A DNA stretch of 64,000 nt from positions 310,001-374,000 of the forward strand of contig JACGXE010000003.1 in the NCBI GenBank assembly GCA_014138095.1. Reading direction: 5' to 3'. Under the pieces are notes generated by a model. It ran no database searches and was not told where the DNA came from. It saw nothing but the letters and a program-made list of their open reading frames with translations. The DNA is from Ochrobactrum sp. RH2CCR150 (GTDB lineage: Bacteria; Pseudomonadota; Alphaproteobacteria; Rhizobiales; Rhizobiaceae). Position 1 is the first letter of the stretch. Each line of letters opens with the position of its first letter. Below are positions 18,545-27,172 of the stretch, one piece after another. Position numbers and translations under genes: made by a program.

Positions 18545-19867
18545 ATGCGTTTCCCAATTTTGCAGCATACGTCCGAACGTCTCCTGCGGAATGTCGCAAT
18601 CGTTCTGATTGCCGGCTTTGGAGCCGGGTGCAGTTCCGATACGATGCGTTTTACCGACGGCATCTTTACCGGTTCGACGTCCAATCAGCGCGTTGCGCAA
18701 CAGCCCACAGGCGATGTTTATGCGTCCGCCCCAATAGCGCCGGCTCCGCGGGTTTCCAGCGGAACGGTACAGCGTAATTCGCTGCCAGCACCATCTGCCG
18801 TTTCTTCCGCCCCGATGGCGGCACCGGTCGCAGCAGCACGTCAGTCGGTTCAGGCTCCTGTCGCAGCAGCCTCGACGCAGATGCAGAATCAGGTTGGTCA
18901 GGCCCACACTATGGCAGCCAACCAGGTCAATGGCGCAGAGACCCGCGTGGCAAGCGCGGCAACCACGACCCACAACACCGTCAACGGTGCCAAGGAAAAG
19001 GTTCTGGGTCAGCTTCCGGCAACGCCGGGGCAGGGTGCGCCCCGTCCGATGGATAACAACATCGCTGTTGTCCCGGCAGCCCCTTCGGTCAACGGCAAGA
19101 AGTCTTCTGCCACGACCGATATGGCTTCGGCAGGCGCGAACACCGCAACACCTCCTGCGCCGAAGGGCGGCTATACGGTTCAGAGCGGCGATTCGCTGTT
19201 CTCGATCGCACAGAAGCACAACGTCCCGGTTGAAGATCTGAAGCGGGCTAACGGCCTCTCCAACGGCGCAATCCGCGTCGGTCAGACACTGGTGATCCCC
19301 GCCGCAGGCGCTGCTGCTGTAACGCAAGTTGCCGCTGTCACGCCGCAGCCAGCAAGCCCGGCCAAGGCCGCAGCCGCTGCAAACGATGCGGACGCCGGAA
19401 GTGTGAAGCCTTATACGCCGCCGCAGGCAAGCAACAAGGTGATTGAAGACGCCGAGAAGGATCAGGCCGCAGCGCCTTCCTCCACCGGCATCTCCCAGAT
19501 GCGCTGGCCGGTTCGCGGTCGCATTCTGGCCAGCTTCGGTCAGCGTGATGGCACTGCAGTCAGCGACGGCATCGACATCATGGTTCCGGAAGGAACGTCG
19601 GTTAAGGCCGCTGAAAACGGCGTCGTCATCTATGCTGGTGATGGCCTGAAGGAATTCGGCCAGACGGTTCTGATCCGCCACGACAACGGGCTGGTCACGG
19701 TCTACGGCCATAACAGCCAGATACTGGTGCAGCGCGGCCAGAAGGTTCGCCGTGGCGAGGATATCGCCAAGTCGGGCATGAGCGGCAACGCGAAGTCGCC
19801 GAAGCTGCACTTCGAAGTGCGCAAGAACTCCTCGCCGGTCAATCCTTCCAAATATCTGGAAAGCTGA
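18545..19867 (+). CDS. LysM/M23 (LytM) lipoprotein, NlpD/DipM-like, probably non-catalytic
   Basis: A 440-residue protein from ATG 18545 (ATG 18530 would add five residues). Signal peptide ends in a lipobox, LIAGFGAGC, with lipidated C29. Low-complexity Ala/Gln/Pro region, then a LysM domain (about 208-252; GYTVQSGDSLFSIAQKHNVP) and a C-terminal LytM domain (about 330-440). The zinc ligands are broken: the usual His before GID is Ser (SDGIDIM) and the HxH motif is KLHFE. This matches NlpD/EnvC-type activators of cell-wall amidases rather than an active endopeptidase. A candidate partner amidase is at 45069. Confidence 0.85.
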   Translation: MRFPILQHTSERLLRNVAIVLIAGFGAGCSSDTMRFTDGIFTGSTSNQRVAQQPTGDVYASAPIAPAPRVSSGTVQRNSLPAPSAVSSAPMAAPVAAARQSVQAPVAAASTQMQNQVGQAHTMAANQVNGAETRVASAATTTHNTVNGAKEKVLGQLPATPGQGAPRPMDNNIAVVPAAPSVNGKKSSATTDMASAGANTATPPAPKGGYTVQSGDSLFSIAQKHNVPVEDLKRANGLSNGAIRVGQTLVIPAAGAAAVTQVAAVTPQPASPAKAAAAANDADAGSVKPYTPPQASNKVIEDAEKDQAAAPSSTGISQMRWPVRGRILASFGQRDGTAVSDGIDIMVPEGTSVKAAENGVVIYAGDGLKEFGQTVLIRHDNGLVTVYGHNSQILVQRGQKVRRGEDIAKSGMSGNAKSPKLHFEVRKNSSPVNPSKYLES

Positions 19868-19888
19868 TCCGGACAGGACAAGGCAAAC

Positions 19889-19918
19889 AAAAAGGCGGGC
19901 TGAAAAGCCCGCCTTTTT
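19889..19918. terminator. Bidirectional terminator between the LytM gene and the ATPase gene
   Basis: AAAAAGGCGGGCT-GAAA-AGCCCGCCTTTTT: a perfect 8-bp GC stem flanked by A5 and T5, between convergent genes. Confidence 0.92.
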
Positions 19919-19933
19919 GCTTATGCGCGTTTT

Positions 19934-20797
19934 TTACATGGCCACGCCAAGGCGTCCTGCGAGATCCTGAACATACTGCCACGCCACACGGCCGGAGCGG
20001 TTGCCGCGCGTGGTTGACCATTCCAGAGCTTCTGCGTGAAGCTTGGCATTGTCGTAGCTCAGTTTGAAATGGGCCGCATAGCCGTCGACCATGGCGAGAT
20101 AATCGTCCTGGCTGCATTTGTGGAAACCGAGCCACAGACCGAAACGATCCGACAACGAGACTTTTTCTTCAATGGCTTCCGACGGGTTGATCGCCGTGGA
20201 GCGCTCATTGTCAATCATGTCGCGCGGCATGAGATGACGGCGATTCGACGTTGCATAGAAAATCACATTGCCGGGGCGGCCTTCGACGCCGCCTTCAAGC
20301 GCTGCCTTCAGCGATTTATATGATGTGTCGTCATGGTCGAAGGAAAGATCGTCGCAAAACAGGATGAAGCGGTAATCCGTATCCTTGATCATGTTCATCA
20401 GCGTCGGCAGGCTGTCGATATCCTCGCGGTGGATTTCGATCAGTTTGAGCGGCTTCTGGGAGGCGAGTTCGGCGTTGACGCTGGCCTGTGCGGCCTTCAC
20501 CAGCGAGGATTTGCCCATGCCGCGAGCGCCCCACAGCAGAACATTGTTTGCCGGATAGCCATTTGCGAAGCGACGGGTATTGTCTACGAGCTGGTCACGC
20601 ACCAAATCTACGCCACGGATCAGGGAGATATCCACGCGGTTCACCCGCTTCACCGGATCAAGCGTCAGTCGTTCCGGCGCCCAGACAAAACAGTCTGCGG
20701 CGTTGAGGTCTGGCGTTTTGGCTTCTGGTGGCGCGATACGTTCGAGCGCGGCGATCAAACGGTCCAGTTTCTGGCTGAGTATGTTTTCGGTCGTCAT
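19934..20797 (-). CDS. DUF815-family AAA-type ATPase
   Basis: A 287-residue protein. Walker A is GARGMGKSS (about 108-116). A Walker B-like FILFCDDLSF follows at about 148, and a sensor-like FYATSNRRHLMPR region around 205. The family (DUF815) is conserved in alphaproteobacteria and some others; its target is not established. Its promoter region faces yajC. Confidence 0.8.
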   Translation of the reverse strand: MTTENILSQKLDRLIAALERIAPPEAKTPDLNAADCFVWAPERLTLDPVKRVNRVDISLIRGVDLVRDQLVDNTRRFANGYPANNVLLWGARGMGKSSLVKAAQASVNAELASQKPLKLIEIHREDIDSLPTLMNMIKDTDYRFILFCDDLSFDHDDTSYKSLKAALEGGVEGRPGNVIFYATSNRRHLMPRDMIDNERSTAINPSEAIEEKVSLSDRFGLWLGFHKCSQDDYLAMVDGYAAHFKLSYDNAKLHAEALEWSTTRGNRSGRVAWQYVQDLAGRLGVAM

Positions 20798-21120
20798 TTC
20801 ATGCCCCTAGTGGTCTTATTCCGACATTTGCTTCCCGGTGTTACAATCGGTCCCAGCAAATGTCAGAATCGAAAAGATCACCAGATGCTGTAAGACACGA
20901 GTGGATTTTTCCAGTTTGACGTTTGAACAAGCGTTTGTGACAAACGGAATTCAAAGGTCAGATTCAATCCACTCGTCGTCGGCGAACGGCTTAACATGCC
21001 ACAGCGGAGGCGAAAAGTGTGCGACCTTGGCGCAGGCGGGGTGATCGTCGGTTGCAATTGGCGCGCCAACCATTGTAATGCCCTTAACAAATTGTCTTTG
21101 AGACTTCAGAGGAGTTCCTA
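20798..21120. other. 323-bp divergent gap between the ATPase gene and yajC
   Basis: No coding sequence recognised. It contains the nested inverted repeats at 20897-20976 and a 12-bp perfect palindrome TTGGCGCGCCAA at 21059-21070. It must also contain the two divergent promoters. Confidence 0.6.
20897..20976. repeat. Nested three-level inverted repeat, candidate structured RNA
   Basis: Outer arms ACGAGTGGATT (20897-20907) and AATCCACTCGT (20966-20976), perfect 11 bp. Middle arms GACGTTTGAA (20918-20927) and TTCAAAGGTC (20950-20959), with one mismatch. Inner arms CGTTTG (20932-20937) and CAAACG (20941-20946) close on a TGA loop. The stems are collinear, so the whole 80 nt can fold into one long hairpin. 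No T-run on either side. Confidence 0.55.
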
Positions 21121-21465
21121 ATGTTCGTAACACCGGCTTTCGCTCAAGCACCTGGCGGCGGCGCTTTTGGCCCAGACATGCTGATGAGCATTCTGCCGTT
21201 CATCCTGATCTTCGTCATCATGTACTTCCTCATCATCCGCCCACAGCGGACCCAGATGAAGAAACGTCAGGAAATGCTGACCGCAGTTCGCCGTGGCGAT
21301 ACGGTTGTGACCGGCGGCGGCATCGTCGGCAAGGTGCAGAAAGTCGTCGACGACAATGAAGTCGAAGTCGAAATCGCCGAAGGCGTTCGCATCAAGGTTC
21401 TGCGCAGCACGCTGATGGATGTGCGCGTAAAGGGCGAACCTGTCGCCGATAATAAGAACAAATAA
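21121..21465 (+). CDS. yajC: Sec translocase accessory subunit YajC
   Basis: A 114-residue protein: one membrane helix (about 20-40), the YajC signature YFLIIRPQRTQMKKRQEML, then the conserved GDTVVTGGGIVGKV cytosolic beta domain. It accompanies SecDF in the Sec holotranslocon. AGAGGAG precedes the ATG. secDF follows after a strong stem-loop. Confidence 0.94.
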   Translation: MFVTPAFAQAPGGGAFGPDMLMSILPFILIFVIMYFLIIRPQRTQMKKRQEMLTAVRRGDTVVTGGGIVGKVQKVVDDNEVEVEIAEGVRIKVLRSTLMDVRVKGEPVADNKNK

Positions 21466-21482
21466 TCTCTTTTTGAGATGAA

Positions 21483-21518
21483 ACGGGCTCCGGTAAGCTT
21501 TCACTAACCGGAGCCCGT
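21483..21518 (+). promoter_or_regulatory. Stem-loop between yajC and secDF
   Basis: A perfect 12-bp stem ACGGGCTCCGGT/ACCGGAGCCCGT with a 12-nt loop. No T-run follows, so full termination is doubtful; it may protect the 3' end of the yajC message or attenuate transcription into secDF. Confidence 0.5.
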
Positions 21519-21630
21519 GCAATATTCGGTCGGCGCGACCTGTCATAAGCGCGCTTACCTCAAGGCCGGAGAGCGGTGCGCATTCGTACCCCGGCATGCC
21601 CTATCCAAGCTGAAACGGAATTGCTGCTCT

Positions 21631-23907
21631 ATGCTCTATTTTTCACGCTGGAAATCGGCCCTGATCTGGTTGGCAGTACTCGTCAGCTTCGTCATCGCTT
21701 CCCCAAATTTTTTCTCGCGTGAAACGCTGGCAAATCTGCCCGGTTTCCTGCCGAAGAAACAGGTCGCACTCGGCCTTGATCTTTCCGGCGGCTCCCGGCT
21801 TGTTCTGCAAGTTCAAAATGCGGGCAAGAATGATGTGGAACGCTCTGCCGAAATCATGCGGCAGCGTCTGGAAGAGCTGGGTTACGGTCATCCCGTTGTG
21901 GAAACCGAAGCGCGCAACCAGATTCGCGTTGAAGTACCGGGCCTTTACGACGCGCAGCTTCTGAAAGACATTCTGAGTATTCGCGGCGATCTTTCGTTCC
22001 ACGCTGTGGACGATTCCGTTTCGCCGGACGATGCCATTCGCGGCACGCCGCCAGCGGATAGCGAAATCGTCTATTCCTATGACGATCCGCCAGTCGGCTA
22101 TCTCGTCAAAAAACAACCAGTTCTCACCGGCGCCAATATCACCGACGCGAAGGCCACGCTTTCTTCCGATGATAATGAGCCGGTTATCACCCTGACTCTC
22201 GACGATGCAGGCCGCAAAGGTCTGGCTGCCTTGACCGCCAATGCGACGGGCAAGAGCTTTGCCATCGTGGTCGATAATCAGGTCGTGTCTGCGCCGGTCA
22301 TCAGCGAACCGCTCGACACTGACGAATTACAGATTTCCGGCGCCTTCGATTTGCAGGCTGCCAACAACATGGCCGTTGTTCTGCGCTCCGGCACACTGCC
22401 GCAAGCCGTAACCGTGCTTGAAGAGCGCACCATCGCATCGGCGCTTGGCGAGGATTATGCGAGTGCCGCTGTGACGGCTGCACTTCTGGCCGCACTTCTC
22501 GTCGGCCTGTTCATGGTGCTGTCCTACGGCATTCTCGGCGTCATCGCGATGGTGGCGCTTGTGGTCAACATCATCATCCTGACTGCGGTCATGTCGCTGA
22601 TCGGCGCTTCGATCAGTCTTGCGAGCGTTGCAGGTCTTGTGCTGATCATCGGCATGGCTGTTGACGCGAATATTCTGATTTACGAACGCGTGCGCGAAGA
22701 TCGCCGTAAGGGTTATTCCGTCGTGCAGGCGATGGAATCCGGTTTCTACCGCGCTCTGTCGACCATCGTTGACGCCAATCTCACGACATTGATTGCCGCA
22801 CTGGTTCTCTTCCTGCTCGGCTCCGGCACGGTGCATGGCTTTGCCCTGACCGTTGCGGTCGGTATCGGCACGACGCTGTTCACCACGCTCACCTTCACGC
22901 GTCTGCTCATCGCGCAATGGGTGCGGACGGCGAAGCCGAAGGAAGTGCCGAAGCGTCGCCTCAAGCTTGTGCCAACGGTGACGCATATTCCGTTCATGCG
23001 CCTGCAATTCATCACGCTTGGCATTTCGGTACTGGCCTGTGCGATCGTGGTGGCACTGTTTGTGAATATCGGATTCAATTACGGCATCGACTTCCGTGGC
23101 GGTTCGATGGTCGAGCTTCAGGCACGCAGCGGTGACGCCAATCTTGAAGACATTCAGGACCGTCTCTCCGAATTGAATATCGACAGCGCCCGTGTTCTGC
23201 CTGCCAAATCGCCGCGTTCGGCGCTTGTGATCATCGGCAGTCAGGAAGTGGGCGACGATGCCGAACAAACGGTCGCCGTGAAACTGCGTGGCGAGTTCGA
23301 ACAGGATTATTCGTTCCAGCGCGTCGAGGTGGTCGGCCCAACCGTTTCCGAACAGCTGTCACGCGCCGGAATTCTGGCCGTTGTCCTGTCGCTGATCGGC
23401 ATTTTCATCTATGTCTGGGTGCGGTTCCGCTGGCAGCTGGCGCTTGGCGCGGTGCTTTCGACATTGCATGACGTGGTTATTCTTGCGGGCATGTTCATCG
23501 TCTTCCGCATGGAATTCAATCTCTGGAGCGTTGCGGCAATCCTGACGATCATCGGCTATTCGCTGAACGACACAGTGGTGATCTATGACCGCGTTCGCGA
23601 GAATCTGCGCCGCTACAGCAGCGCGCCGCTGCCTGCGATCATCGATGCCTCGATCAACCAGACCTTGTCCCGTACCTTGCTGACATCATTTGTCACGTTC
23701 CTTGCGCATATTCCGCTTTACGCCTTCGGCGGCGCCGATATCCGCATGTTTGCACTGGCGCTGAGTGTGGGCATTATCGTGGCGAGCTATTCGTCGATCT
23801 TCATCGCCGCACCGCTGCTGGTTCAGTTCGGACTGAAACCGCGTGGTCCCGAGCAGGATGAGGAAATGGGCGACGAACTGGCGCAGTCGCTGAATCTGGA
23901 AAGCTGA
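21631..23907 (+). CDS. secDF: Fused protein-export subunits SecD and SecF
   Basis: A 758-residue fusion. The SecD half has a first membrane helix (about 8-26), the [17 protein letters not shown] motif and a compact periplasmic domain. Five helices follow, with [15 protein letters not shown]. The SecF half (from about 450) has [12 protein letters not shown] and [19 protein letters not shown]. It pulls translocated proteins into the periplasm using proton motive force. ATG 21631 is chosen because upstream in-frame residues (from 21517) run through the stem-loop; its ribosome site is weak. Confidence 0.94.
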   Translation: MLYFSRWKSALIWLAVLVSFVIASPNFFSRETLANLPGFLPKKQVALGLDLSGGSRLVLQVQNAGKNDVERSAEIMRQRLEELGYGHPVVETEARNQIRVEVPGLYDAQLLKDILSIRGDLSFHAVDDSVSPDDAIRGTPPADSEIVYSYDDPPVGYLVKKQPVLTGANITDAKATLSSDDNEPVITLTLDDAGRKGLAALTANATGKSFAIVVDNQVVSAPVISEPLDTDELQISGAFDLQAANNMAVVLRSGTLPQAVTVLEERTIASALGEDYASAAVTAALLAALLVGLFMVLSYGILGVIAMVALVVNIIILTAVMSLIGASISLASVAGLVLIIGMAVDANILIYERVREDRRKGYSVVQAMESGFYRALSTIVDANLTTLIAALVLFLLGSGTVHGFALTVAVGIGTTLFTTLTFTRLLIAQWVRTAKPKEVPKRRLKLVPTVTHIPFMRLQFITLGISVLACAIVVALFVNIGFNYGIDFRGGSMVELQARSGDANLEDIQDRLSELNIDSARVLPAKSPRSALVIIGSQEVGDDAEQTVAVKLRGEFEQDYSFQRVEVVGPTVSEQLSRAGILAVVLSLIGIFIYVWVRFRWQLALGAVLSTLHDVVILAGMFIVFRMEFNLWSVAAILTIIGYSLNDTVVIYDRVRENLRRYSSAPLPAIIDASINQTLSRTLLTSFVTFLAHIPLYAFGGADIRMFALALSVGIIVASYSSIFIAAPLLVQFGLKPRGPEQDEEMGDELAQSLNLES

Positions 23908-23909
23908 GA

Positions 23910-24299
23910 ATGGCCAAGGGAATAGAAATACGCGAGGCGCATTTTCCGGGGCGCGCTCCGATTGATGCTTACGGCGATGGCGGTTTTCGCTTTGCCGAAA
24001 TGTCGCATCGCGGTTCGATCCTGTGTCTGCCGTCCGGCATTCACGGCTGGAAGCCTGCAACGCCGCCCGTGCTGTCGCGCGCCGATCTGGAGCTTATTCT
24101 GGAGCAGGCTTCAGATATCGAGATTCTGCTGGTTGGAACCGGTATGGATCTTCGGCGTATTCCGGAGGATGTGCGCGCCGTATTGCGGGAACACCGCATT
24201 TCGTCCGATCCGATGAGCACAGGTGCTGCCGTGCGGACCTATAATGTGCTCCTCGCGGAAGATCGCGCGGTAGCAGCGGCGCTTATTGCAGTAGAATAA
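23910..24299 (+). CDS. Mth938-domain protein (NDUFAF3-like)
   Basis: A 129-residue protein with the Mth938/DUF498 fold signature: ILLVGTGMDLRRIPEDVRAVL in the middle and the conserved STGAAVRTYNVLLAEDRAVAAAL end. The start ATG lies 3 bp after the secDF stop. The human member of this family, NDUFAF3, is a mitochondrial complex I assembly factor. Here the gene is coupled to secDF on one side and to a squalene-synthase-like gene on the other, consistent with membrane insertion or assembly of complex I. That role in this bacterium is inference. Confidence 0.82.
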   Translation: MAKGIEIREAHFPGRAPIDAYGDGGFRFAEMSHRGSILCLPSGIHGWKPATPPVLSRADLELILEQASDIEILLVGTGMDLRRIPEDVRAVLREHRISSDPMSTGAAVRTYNVLLAEDRAVAAALIAVE

Positions 24300-24304
24300 C
24301 GATC

Positions 24305-25138
24305 ATGAACCAGAATGAGGCACATTGCCTGGCCCTTCTTCGTGAGGCTGATCGGGACCGTTACCTGTCGGTGCTCTATGCGCCGGAGGATAAACGCGGC
24401 GGTCTGGCCGCACTTTATGCCTTCAATGCGGAAGTGGCGCGCATTCGCGATCTCGTTCACGAGCCGTTGCCGGGCGAAGTGCGTCTGCAATGGTGGCGCG
24501 ATCTGATCAATGGTGAGGCGAGGGGCAGCGCCGAGGCGCATCCGGTTGCCGCTGCTTTGGTCGAAACGATCAACAAATATGAGCTTCCGCGCACTGCTTT
24601 CGACAATTATTGCGAAGCACGCATTTTCGATCTTTATGACGATCCGATGCCGAGCCGTAACGATCTCGAGGGTTATTGCGGTGAGACCGCATCGGCAATC
24701 ATTCAGTTAGCCGGTTTCATACTGGATCAGGATGCCGCGCAGGCGCATAGCGAAACCGCCGGTCATGCAGGCGTTGCGCAGGCAATAACCGGCCTGCTGC
24801 GTCTTCTGCCGACCCATCGCCGTCGCAGCCAGCTTTATGTTCCGGCTGATATGCTGGCTTCGGTTGGTGTGACGCGGGAGGCATTTTTAGGCAGCGACGA
24901 TCCGTCGGCCTGCGAGCGCGTGGTCAGCGTCATGCTCGCGCTGGCGCGTGAACATCTGGCGATTTTCGATAAGGCGAAGGCGACATTGCCAAAAAGCCTT
25001 GCACTGGCCTTTTTGCCGATGGCCATCGTGCCCGCTTATCTGAAAGCGATTGAACGCCTTGGCGGCAAGGCGGCAGAACGGACAGCCGATATCTCGGCTA
25101 TCCGCAAGCAGTGGCTGATGTTTCGCGCCAATTTCTGA
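24305..25138 (+). CDS. Squalene/phytoene synthase-like protein (NDUFAF6-like), likely non-catalytic
   Basis: A 277-residue all-helical isoprenyl-synthase fold protein: LYAPEDKRGGLAALYAFNAE, then VRLQWWRDLI and a conserved FDLYDDP. The first Asp motif is reduced to RDLVHE (DxxxE). The second, normally DVxxD ahead of the LP segment, is replaced by LLPTHRRRSQLYVP. This loss of metal-binding Asp residues resembles human NDUFAF6, a complex I assembly factor. It starts 5 bp after the Mth938 gene and ends 3 bp before the opposing trmFO stop. No hopanoid or carotenoid genes are nearby, which argues against a role in lipid synthesis. Confidence 0.8.
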   Translation: MNQNEAHCLALLREADRDRYLSVLYAPEDKRGGLAALYAFNAEVARIRDLVHEPLPGEVRLQWWRDLINGEARGSAEAHPVAAALVETINKYELPRTAFDNYCEARIFDLYDDPMPSRNDLEGYCGETASAIIQLAGFILDQDAAQAHSETAGHAGVAQAITGLLRLLPTHRRRSQLYVPADMLASVGVTREAFLGSDDPSACERVVSVMLALAREHLAIFDKAKATLPKSLALAFLPMAIVPAYLKAIERLGGKAAERTADISAIRKQWLMFRANF

Positions 25139-25141
25139 CCG

Positions 25142-26548
25142 TCAGGCCAGTTGTTCCAGCCATTGGCGGAAATCTGCAAGAGCGCGGGCGGAAAGCGCAC
25201 GTTTTTTCGCGATGGTCTTTTCCTTGCCGCGCAGACGCTTGCCTTCTTCCTTCGGAACCTCGACCGGCGGAAACAGACCGAAATTGACATTCATCGGCTG
25301 GAACGAGCGTTTGCCGGGTTCGGCATCGTCAGCGACGATGTGGCCACCGGTAATGTGGCCGAGCAAAGCGCCAAAGGCAGTTGTCGGCGGCGGAGGCACA
25401 GCAGCATTGCCCAGTTGCTCAGCGGCGGTGAACCGACCGGCAAGAAGGCCGATGGCCGACGATTCGACATAGCCCTCGCAGCCAGTCACCTGACCGGCAA
25501 AGCGCAGCGTCGGACGCGACTTCAGGCGCAATACGCTATCGAGCAGCACAGGCGAATTGAGGTAAGTGTTGCGGTGCAAACCGCCGAGCCGGGCGAATTC
25601 GGCATTTTCCAGTCCGGGAATCATCTTGAAGATGCCCGTCTGCGAGCCGTATTTCAGCTTCGTCTGGAAACCGACCATGTTGTAGAGCGTGCCAAGCGCA
25701 TTGTCCTGACGCAGTTGCACGACTGCATAGGCTTTCACTGTCGGGTTATGCGCATTGGTCAGACCCATCGGCTTCATCGGGCCGTGGCGCAGCGTTTCAG
25801 GCCCGCGTTCCGCCATGACTTCGATCGGCAGGCAGCCGTCGAAATAGGGCGTGCCTTCCCATTCCTTGAATTCCGTCTTGTCGCCTTCGACAAGCGCCGC
25901 CACGAACGCCTCATACTGCTCCTTGTCCATCGGGCAGTTGATGTAGTCCTTGCCGGTGCCGCCCGGACCGACCTTGTCATAGCGCGACTGGAACCAGCAG
26001 ACGTCCATATTGATCGAATCGAAATGCACGATGGGTGCAATCGCGTCGAAGAAGGCGAGCGCATCGGCATCCGTTTCCGCAGCAATGGCTTCGGCTAGCG
26101 ACGGCGCCGTCAGCGGACCGGTGGCAACGATTGTCGTGCCCCATTCTGCTGGCGGCAGGCCAGTAATTTCCTCACGCTGGATGGTGATCAGCGGATGAGC
26201 TTCGAGCTTTTTGGTGACGGCTTGCGCAAATCCCTCGCGGTCCACGGCAAGCGCGCCGCCGGCCGGAACCTGATGCGCGTCGGCGCAGGCCATTATGAGT
26301 GAACCCGCAAGGCGCATTTCGGCGTGGAGGACACCAACTGCGTTGGTTTCGGCATCGTCGGAGCGGAACGAATTGGAGCAGACGAGTTCTGCCAGCTGCT
26401 CGGTCTTGTGCGCATCGGTGCCGCGCACGGGGCGCATTTCATGCAGCACGACAGGAATGCCTGCCTGCGCAATCTGCCAGGCGGCTTCAGAGCCAGCGAG
26501 ACCGCCGCCAACGACGTGAATGGGGGTGAGATCGGATGTATTTGTCAT
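25142..26548 (-). CDS. trmFO: Methylenetetrahydrofolate-tRNA-(uracil-5-)-methyltransferase
   Basis: A 468-residue FAD protein. The N-terminal dinucleotide-binding [28 protein letters not shown] and the GGHI...[13 protein letters not shown] region are typical of TrmFO (GidA-like). It forms 5-methyluridine at position 54 of tRNA using folate and FADH2. The start at 26548 ([13 protein letters not shown]) is preferred over in-frame ATGs further upstream. It lies directly downstream of the DUF1127/hairpin transcript on the same strand, separated by that transcript's terminator. Confidence 0.93.
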   Translation of the reverse strand: MTNTSDLTPIHVVGGGLAGSEAAWQIAQAGIPVVLHEMRPVRGTDAHKTEQLAELVCSNSFRSDDAETNAVGVLHAEMRLAGSLIMACADAHQVPAGGALAVDREGFAQAVTKKLEAHPLITIQREEITGLPPAEWGTTIVATGPLTAPSLAEAIAAETDADALAFFDAIAPIVHFDSINMDVCWFQSRYDKVGPGGTGKDYINCPMDKEQYEAFVAALVEGDKTEFKEWEGTPYFDGCLPIEVMAERGPETLRHGPMKPMGLTNAHNPTVKAYAVVQLRQDNALGTLYNMVGFQTKLKYGSQTGIFKMIPGLENAEFARLGGLHRNTYLNSPVLLDSVLRLKSRPTLRFAGQVTGCEGYVESSAIGLLAGRFTAAEQLGNAAVPPPPTTAFGALLGHITGGHIVADDAEPGKRSFQPMNVNFGLFPPVEVPKEEGKRLRGKEKTIAKKRALSARALADFRQWLEQLA

Positions 26549-26602
26549 GGCCTTTCCCATATCGCCTTTGTGGGCGGCCATCAATGGGGCAGCAAGGCCC
26601 CC

Positions 26603-26648
26603 AAAAACAAATGGCATCCGTCGCGGGAGGAGGTGCGACGGATGCCAT
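26603..26648 (-). terminator. Terminator of the DUF1127/hairpin transcript (formed by the last hairpin)
   Basis: The 14-bp stem (26648-26635 with 26624-26611) is followed on the minus strand by TTGTTTTT (26610-26603). The same hairpin carries a CCUCCUCCC loop, so it is both the last array unit and the terminator. Confidence 0.75.
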
Positions 26649-26753
26649 ATGGAAAGACCGGATTGGGAGGAAACCGGTCTCGTTGTCGCTAAGCCTGGGA
26701 GGAGGATGGCTTGGCGACAAGCCAGGGCTGGTGGGAGGAGGATCCAGTCCTGG
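26603..26753 (-). ncRNA. Four tandem anti-SD-loop hairpins (CcsR / cuckoo-RNA type array)
   Basis: Read on the minus strand, downstream of the DUF1127 gene, four consecutive hairpins carry pyrimidine loops. Hairpin A (26753-26722): 10-bp stem with one wobble, loop AUCCUCCUCCCA. Hairpin B (26720-26683): 13-bp stem with one wobble, identical loop. Hairpin C (26680-26655): 7-bp stem, loop UUUCCUCCCAAU. Hairpin D (26648-26611): 14-bp perfect stem, loop ACCUCCUCCC. Stems differ in sequence while the loop core CCUCCUCCC is kept, so selection is on the loop. CCUCC equals the anti-Shine-Dalgarno of 16S rRNA. The arrangement matches CcsR1-4 of Rhodobacter sphaeroides, which follow a DUF1127 gene; the family has been called cuckoo RNAs. 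Confidence 0.85.
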
Positions 26754-26852
26754 TGGTATTCACAACTCGAAACTTCAATCTGAAATTTTCATCGAAAGGC
26801 GTTCAGCGTAATGCAATCGTCGCGAACAGCTTCTCGGTCTTCAGCTTGATGC

Positions 26853-26999
26853 TTAGCGAGCCTTGCTCTGACGAGCGACGTAAGGAATGTCGGCGCGGGA
26901 GATGCCGAGATCATTCAGTTCGCGAGTCGAAAGCTGGTTCAGTTCGCTGACGGTTTCACGGTAACGGCGCCAGTTGTTGTAAGAGCGAAACAGGTTCAT
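26853..26999 (-). CDS. DUF1127 small basic protein
   Basis: A 48-residue protein found by reading the minus strand: MNLFRSYNNWRRYRETVSEL, then NQLSTRELNDLGISRADIPY and a basic end. The ELNDLGISRADIP motif is the DUF1127 signature. Basic, no signal peptide. DUF1127 proteins in alphaproteobacteria are stress-related; CcaF1 of Rhodobacter sphaeroides is RNA-binding and is co-transcribed with CcsR RNAs. The hairpin array begins 99 bases after the stop codon. On the minus strand GAAGGATTAAGACC precedes the ATG, giving a good ribosome site. Confidence 0.88.
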   Translation of the reverse strand: MNLFRSYNNWRRYRETVSELNQLSTRELNDLGISRADIPYVARQSKAR

Positions 27000-27172
27000 G
27001 GTCTTAATCCTTCAGTGTGCGATGGTATCGCTTGGGTTCAATTCATCTCTTTTGTTGCCCATGATATAAGCTATTGTTTTTGCAAGTTGCAGAGCCGACT
27101 TTGCATAGCTGCTCTGCGGATGCTGCAAGACGGTTTAAATCGATTGGACTGTTCCGGCACAAAATTGCCGCA

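Noticed and set aside
26611-26753. Repeated GGGAGGAGG units as a CRISPR or direct-repeat array
   Set aside because: Only the loop core repeats. Flanks are unique complementary arms, spacing is uneven and no cas genes are present.
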